Assembly (NCBI GenBank): GCA_024235935.1
Contig: JACKLL010000004.1
Span: forward strand, 124,001 to 188,000
Source of the DNA: Rhodoferax sp.
GTDB lineage: Bacteria; Pseudomonadota; Gammaproteobacteria; Burkholderiales; Burkholderiaceae_C
Length of the DNA: 64,000 nucleotides
Reading direction: 5' to 3'
Position 1 is the first letter of the stretch. The number at the start of each line of letters is the position of its first letter. The translations under genes were made by a program, and so were the position numbers. Under the pieces are notes generated by a model. It searched no databases and was not told the DNA's origin. It was given only the letters and a program-made list of their open reading frames with translations. Shown in pieces: positions 60,285-64,000 of this stretch.

Positions 60285-62027
60285 TCAGTGACCCGAAGCG
60301 CCCGATGCACCAATACCGGTTTCCGAGCGCACCTGCTGCGCCAGGAATCCGGCGCGATCGACCTTGGAGCGCGCACTGCTGTCCAGCACCGAGAACAACC
60401 AGATTCCGACAAAGCCGATCGTCATCGAAAACAGCGCCGGCGATGTATAGGGGAACAAGGCCGACCCTTTGGGATTGCCCAGCGTGGCTTCCCAGACCGA
60501 TGGCGAGACGATGGTCAACGCCACCGACGACACCAGGCCGAGGAACCCGCCGATCACGGCGCCGCGGGTCGTGCAGTCTTTCCACAACACGCTCATGAAG
60601 AGCACCGGGAAGTTGGCCGAGGCGGCAATGGCGAACGCCAGCGACACCATGAAGGCGATGTTCTGCTTCTCGAACGCAATGCCGAGCAGCACGGCGACGA
60701 TGCCCAGCGCGATCGTGGTCATGCGCGAGACCTTCAGCTCCGAGACGCTGTCGGCCTTGCCCTGCTTGATCACCGTGGCATAGATGTCATGCGACACGGC
60801 CGAAGCACCCGACAAAGTCAGGCCGGCCACCACCGCGAGGATGGTGGCAAATGCCACGGCCGAAATGAAGCCGAGAAACACATTGCCGCCCACCGCATTG
60901 GCCAGGTGCACCGCCGCCATGTTGCCGCCGCCGATCAAGCCACCCTTGGCATCGAGGAAGCTGGGATTGGTCAGCACGAAGGTGATGGCGCCAAAGCCGA
61001 TGATGAAGGTCAGCAGGTAGAAGTAGCCGATCCAGCCGGTCGCCCACATCACCGACTTGCGGGCCTCCTTGGCGCTGGGCACCGTGAAGAAGCGCATCAG
61101 GATGTGCGGCAGCCCGGCGGTGCCGAACATCAGCGCCATGCCGAAACTGATCGCCGAGAACGGATCCTTGACGAAATTGCCCGGCCCCATGATCGACTGG
61201 CCGATCTTCGCCGCCTCCTCTGCCGTCTTGCCGCTGCCGGATGCCAGATCGGCCTTGATCTTGACGGCCTGGGCGAACATGGCCTCCGGGCTGAAGCCGA
61301 AATGCCACAGAACCGATACCGCCATGAAGGTCGCGCCGCCCAGCAGCAGGCAGGCCTTGATGATCTGCACCCAGGTGGTGGCGGTCATGCCGCCGAACAG
61401 CACGTAGACCATCATCAGCGCACCAACGATGACGACCGCAATCCAGTAGTCCAGGCCGAACAGCAGCTTGATGAGCTGACCCGCGCCGACCATCTGGGCA
61501 ATCAGGTAGAAGGCAACGACCACCAGCGTTCCGGACGCCGCAAAGATGCGCACCGGCTTTTGCTCGAACCGAAACGCCGCCACATCGGCAAACGTGAACT
61601 TGCCGAGGTTGCGCAAGCGCTCTGCCATCAGAAAGGTGATCACCGGCCAGCCGACGAGGAAGCCGATCGAATAGATCAGACCGTCAAAGCCGCTGGCCAT
61701 CACGGCCGCTGAAATGCCCAGGAAGGAGGCTGCCGACATGTAGTCACCCGCAATGGCGAGGCCATTCTGGAAACCCGTGATGCCGCCACCCGCGGTGTAG
61801 AAGTCGGATGCCGTGCGGGTCCGGCCTGCCGCCCATTTGGTGATGAACAAGGTCATCACGACGAAACCGCCGAACATGGCGATGGCGGTCCAGTTGGTCG
61901 CCTGCTTGACGGCCTGTCCGAGATCGGCGCCGGCCGCATGGGCCCCACCGGCGAGCAGCAGGGCACTGGCAAGCAGCAGCACAGGACGCCACATGTTGCG
62001 GGCAGCGGTCAAATGTTGCCGCTTCAT
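60285..62027 (-). CDS. actP: Cation/acetate symporter ActP
   Basis: A 580-aa sodium:solute symporter-family transporter with a cleavable-looking lead (LLLASALLLAGGAHAAGAD) and about thirteen membrane helices. ActP-typical pieces: ASDFYTAGGGITGFQNGLAIAGDYMSAASFLGISA, FTFADVAAFRF, and GLTLSGASAVSHDIYATVI. It takes up acetate and other short monocarboxylates with a cation. Its start overlaps the DUF485 gene stop by 4 bp. Confidence 0.94.
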   Translation of the reverse strand: MKRQHLTAARNMWRPVLLLASALLLAGGAHAAGADLGQAVKQATNWTAIAMFGGFVVMTLFITKWAAGRTRTASDFYTAGGGITGFQNGLAIAGDYMSAASFLGISAAVMASGFDGLIYSIGFLVGWPVITFLMAERLRNLGKFTFADVAAFRFEQKPVRIFAASGTLVVVAFYLIAQMVGAGQLIKLLFGLDYWIAVVIVGALMMVYVLFGGMTATTWVQIIKACLLLGGATFMAVSVLWHFGFSPEAMFAQAVKIKADLASGSGKTAEEAAKIGQSIMGPGNFVKDPFSAISFGMALMFGTAGLPHILMRFFTVPSAKEARKSVMWATGWIGYFYLLTFIIGFGAITFVLTNPSFLDAKGGLIGGGNMAAVHLANAVGGNVFLGFISAVAFATILAVVAGLTLSGASAVSHDIYATVIKQGKADSVSELKVSRMTTIALGIVAVLLGIAFEKQNIAFMVSLAFAIAASANFPVLFMSVLWKDCTTRGAVIGGFLGLVSSVALTIVSPSVWEATLGNPKGSALFPYTSPALFSMTIGFVGIWLFSVLDSSARSKVDRAGFLAQQVRSETGIGASGASGH

Positions 62028-62332
62028 TTCAGCACCGCCTTGGCAATGGCAGCAGACAAGTCGTCGAATTCGCTGTTGGCACGCCGGACGTAGACGGCCG
62101 TGATGACGATCGTGAAAACGATCACGCCAAAGCCCACCGGAATGCCCAGCGTCATGACGCCCTCACCCATGCGCTGGGACAGAAACTCCTTGTCGAACGC
62201 CACCAGCAGGATGAATCCGTAATAGACCACCATCATCGCCAGCGTGAGCCACCAGCCAAAGCGGCTGCGCCGGGCCTTGAGCGCCTGGTACTGGGGCAAG
62301 GCCGCAATGCGGGCTGCAAAATCGGTTTCCAT
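62024..62332 (-). CDS. DUF485-family membrane protein (YjcH-like)
   Basis: A 102-aa protein with two membrane helices (WLTLAMMVVYYGFILLVAF and GIPVGFGVIVFTIVITAVYV) between charged ends. DUF485/YjcH genes nearly always precede actP and are cotranscribed with it; the protein may assist the symporter. The ATG giving METDFAARIAALPQYQAL is preferred, with GAGGAA upstream. Confidence 0.92.
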   Translation of the reverse strand: METDFAARIAALPQYQALKARRSRFGWWLTLAMMVVYYGFILLVAFDKEFLSQRMGEGVMTLGIPVGFGVIVFTIVITAVYVRRANSEFDDLSAAIAKAVLK

Positions 62333-62513
62333 ATGGGTTTCCTCGGTGAACAGCGTGCGACCGTCCGCAGCGTTCCCACTGCGACTCGGGTGACGCATGT
62401 TCAGGGCTTGCGCTGACCAGGCTCTGTCTTGAAACCAACAGGGGCTGACAAACCGCGGCTTCTGCGAGGCGCTGCGCGCCGACACAAGGCGCCCGGCGCC
62501 GACAGATGCGGCG

Positions 62514-63311
62514 CTACTTCGCCTCGCGTGCCGCAGCCAGGGCGGATCGAATGGCGGTGACGACTGCGGCGGGCTGTTCAAGGGGTATGGCATGCCCACC
62601 CTCCACCCAGAGCTGCCGTGACCCCGGATACATGCGGGCGATGTCGACCCGCTTTTCGTTGACAAGGCGCGCTGCCGGCGACGTCTCCTTCATCGGCTCC
62701 GTCGCACTGAGAACAAAGACAGGTTTGCCGGTGAAGGTCGGCAGTCGCAGGACCTGTTCGCCGGTTTGGGGAAGCAAGTCAAGCTCCTGCTTCGCCGTAC
62801 CCGTTATCAGCACTGCGACTGCACTGCGAACCCAGAACGGCTGGTTCTCGATCGCAGCGGCACCCTCCAGCTGTCTGGGATGTGTCGAATCGACCAGAAT
62901 CAGCGCCGCCACCTCCTGTGGATATTGACGGGCAAACAGCTGCATGTAGAGGCCGCCGAGAGAGTGCCCCACCAGCACGTAGGGTGGGGACAGCTTCTGA
63001 TTGCGCAGGGCGGCGCGAAGCTCCTCGACGACATGGGCGCCATCACGCGGCGTGTCTGCAGCTGCGCTCTTGCCATAACCAGGGCGGTTATAGGCAAAGT
63101 ACGAGGCCTCGGCGGATAGGGCCGGCAGGACCTTGCGCCACCATTCCATGCTTGCGCCGAGTCCGTTCTCGAATACCACCACCGGCCCGGCACCCCCATG
63201 GGCGACGAACTCCAGCGGTCGGTCGCCGATCTGCTGGATGCGTGCATCCGGAAGTGCGGCGCAAGCTGACAGCAAGGCCATGACGAGGACGGCGGCAAGA
63301 CGCCAGGTCAT
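62514..63311 (-). CDS. Alpha/beta hydrolase lipoprotein
   Basis: A 265-aa protein with a lipoprotein signal (TWRLAAVLVMALLSAC, Cys about residue 17) and an alpha/beta-hydrolase fold: VVFENGLGASMEWW, FAYNRPGYGKS, nucleophile LVGHSLGGLYMQLFA, LVDSTHPRQ, and His in EGGHAIPLEQP. Probably anchored in the outer membrane or facing the periplasm. Substrate unknown. Its start overlaps the stop of the preceding small lipoprotein gene by 4 bp. Confidence 0.85.
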   Translation of the reverse strand: MTWRLAAVLVMALLSACAALPDARIQQIGDRPLEFVAHGGAGPVVVFENGLGASMEWWRKVLPALSAEASYFAYNRPGYGKSAAADTPRDGAHVVEELRAALRNQKLSPPYVLVGHSLGGLYMQLFARQYPQEVAALILVDSTHPRQLEGAAAIENQPFWVRSAVAVLITGTAKQELDLLPQTGEQVLRLPTFTGKPVFVLSATEPMKETSPAARLVNEKRVDIARMYPGSRQLWVEGGHAIPLEQPAAVVTAIRSALAAAREAK

Positions 63312-63688
63312 CGCAGCAAGGCCTGTTGGAAATCTTCCCATACAGATGGCTCCCCGTCGCGGTCGACAAAATCGGTTTGCAGTGGCTTCTGGCTCACAAT
63401 CGTGATGGTGTAGCGCGCAGCCTGTTCATCAGTAGGCTGGATGAAGAAGCCCACGACCTTGCCGGGGGTCCCGTTGACGACCCGGGACTTGATGACACCC
63501 GACGGCATGTGGCTCTCCACGATACGCATGTCCGTGCCCATGGCAACCGTGGCCGCACGCCAGATCTGCGTGTAGCTCTTCCCACTGACGGAATAGCTTG
63601 CGCCCTTGCCATTGCCGAGTTGCAGGTTGTCCGTGCTGGCACAGGCGGTCATCAGCACGCACTGCAGCAGGCCGAACAAGCGCTTCAT
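63308..63688 (-). CDS. Small lipoprotein, unknown function
   Basis: A 126-aa protein with signal MKRLFGLLQCVLMTAC and lipobox MTAC (Cys16). The mature part is small and soluble (YSVSGKSYTQIWRAATVAMGTDMRIVESH, then VGFFIQPTDEQAARYTITIVS). I do not recognise a named family. Overlaps the downstream hydrolase gene (ATGA), so the two are translationally linked. Confidence 0.75.
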   Translation of the reverse strand: MKRLFGLLQCVLMTACASTDNLQLGNGKGASYSVSGKSYTQIWRAATVAMGTDMRIVESHMPSGVIKSRVVNGTPGKVVGFFIQPTDEQAARYTITIVSQKPLQTDFVDRDGEPSVWEDFQQALLR

Positions 63689-63702
63689 AGTTGCGCCCCG
63701 CA

Positions 63703-64000
63703 CTACTTGCGCAGAACCGGCTTGGGTTCGGCACCTGTGCATTTGAAGACGATGACCCGGCTTCGGTTGCAGCTCGGTGTCAGCTGAAAGTTCCCCACAT
63801 AGCGGGCTTTCACGTTGCCCAGCCCTTCGCGCCGGATCCGGTAGCTATCGGGGCCGCCACACGCCTCGGCGATGGCCCCAAGGGCTTCGTTTCTGCGCGC
63901 CTGAATCAGTGCGCCCAAGCCGGCGTCGATGTACTCCGCCTCGAAGTAGCGTTTCACCCAGCCCTCGGGATAGCCGTCCACCATGATGACCTGCGCATTG
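63703..64000 (-). CDS. Hypothetical protein, 3' part (runs off the window)
   Basis: At least 98 residues; the frame is open to the right edge, so the ATG at 63984 may be internal. It reads NAQVIMVDGYPEGW, then YFEAEYIDAGLGALIQARRNEALG, CGGPDSYRIRREG and CNRSRVIVFKC. Three Cys and the adjacent lipoprotein genes suggest an envelope protein. No family recognised. Confidence 0.5.
   Translation of the reverse strand, partial: NAQVIMVDGYPEGWVKRYFEAEYIDAGLGALIQARRNEALGAIAEACGGPDSYRIRREGLGNVKARYVGNFQLTPSCNRSRVIVFKCTGAEPKPVLRK

Overview
The window is a GC-rich, gene-dense stretch of a betaproteobacterial chromosome, almost certainly from the Burkholderiales (Alcaligenaceae/Comamonadaceae-like). The evidence is the gene order spoT-greB, hrcA/nadK-recN, rapZ, mutY-dynamin-mutM, TPR-lolB-ispE-tRNA-Gln-prs-rplY-pth and rsmD/coaD next to ftsY. 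The many tctC-type binding proteins point the same way. I cannot name a species from sequence alone.

Layout. 0-1.3 kb: end of spoT, greB, tRNA-Arg. 1.3-5.6 kb: a visibly more A/T-rich accessory block between two tRNA genes, holding a SapC-family gene and a four-gene overlapping operon (secreted 182-aa protein, PqqD-like protein, HprK-related kinase, nucleotidyltransferase). This looks like a poorly understood peptide/protein modification cassette. 5.6-20.8 kb: conserved housekeeping genes (tRNA-CAT, hrcA, nadK, recN, rapZ, mutY, dynamin-like GTPase, mutM, TPR protein, lolB, ispE, tRNA-Gln, prs, rplY, pth, ferredoxin). 20.9-31 kb: a peptide ABC transporter operon, a TTC38-like TPR protein and small enzymes, lying between the ferredoxin gene and coaD. 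31-36.2 kb: coaD, rsmD, two M16 peptidase-family genes and ftsY. 36.3-43.9 kb: a YnjBCD-type ABC transporter plus a YnjF-like phosphatidyltransferase, with its genes scattered among unrelated ones.

43.9-58.3 kb is the catabolic heart. A GntR regulator faces suyA-suyB-tctC-tctA-tctB-slcC-comC. This gene set matches the known route for racemic 3-sulfolactate: uptake by a tripartite tricarboxylate-type transporter, interconversion of S and R forms through sulfopyruvate by SlcC and ComC, then cleavage by SuyAB to pyruvate and sulfite. suyB carries a single extra G in the sequence as given. A clear inverted repeat overlaps the -35 region of the suyA promoter. Next to it, a LacI regulator faces a second operon: IlvD/Edd-type sugar-acid dehydratase, HpcH/HpaI aldolase, a lone TctC, a Gfo/Idh/MocA oxidoreductase and an SDR, with a perfect 14-bp palindrome between the regulator and the dehydratase. 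A dehydratase plus aldolase beside a sulfolactate module suggests, but does not prove, a sulfo-sugar or sugar-acid pathway feeding sulfolactate breakdown.

58.4-64 kb: a PPOX-fold stress protein, the acetate symporter genes (DUF485-actP) with a DUF294 nucleotidyltransferase-like protein, and a short string of lipoprotein/hydrolase genes running off the right edge. No rRNA, CRISPR array, integrase or insertion sequence was seen.
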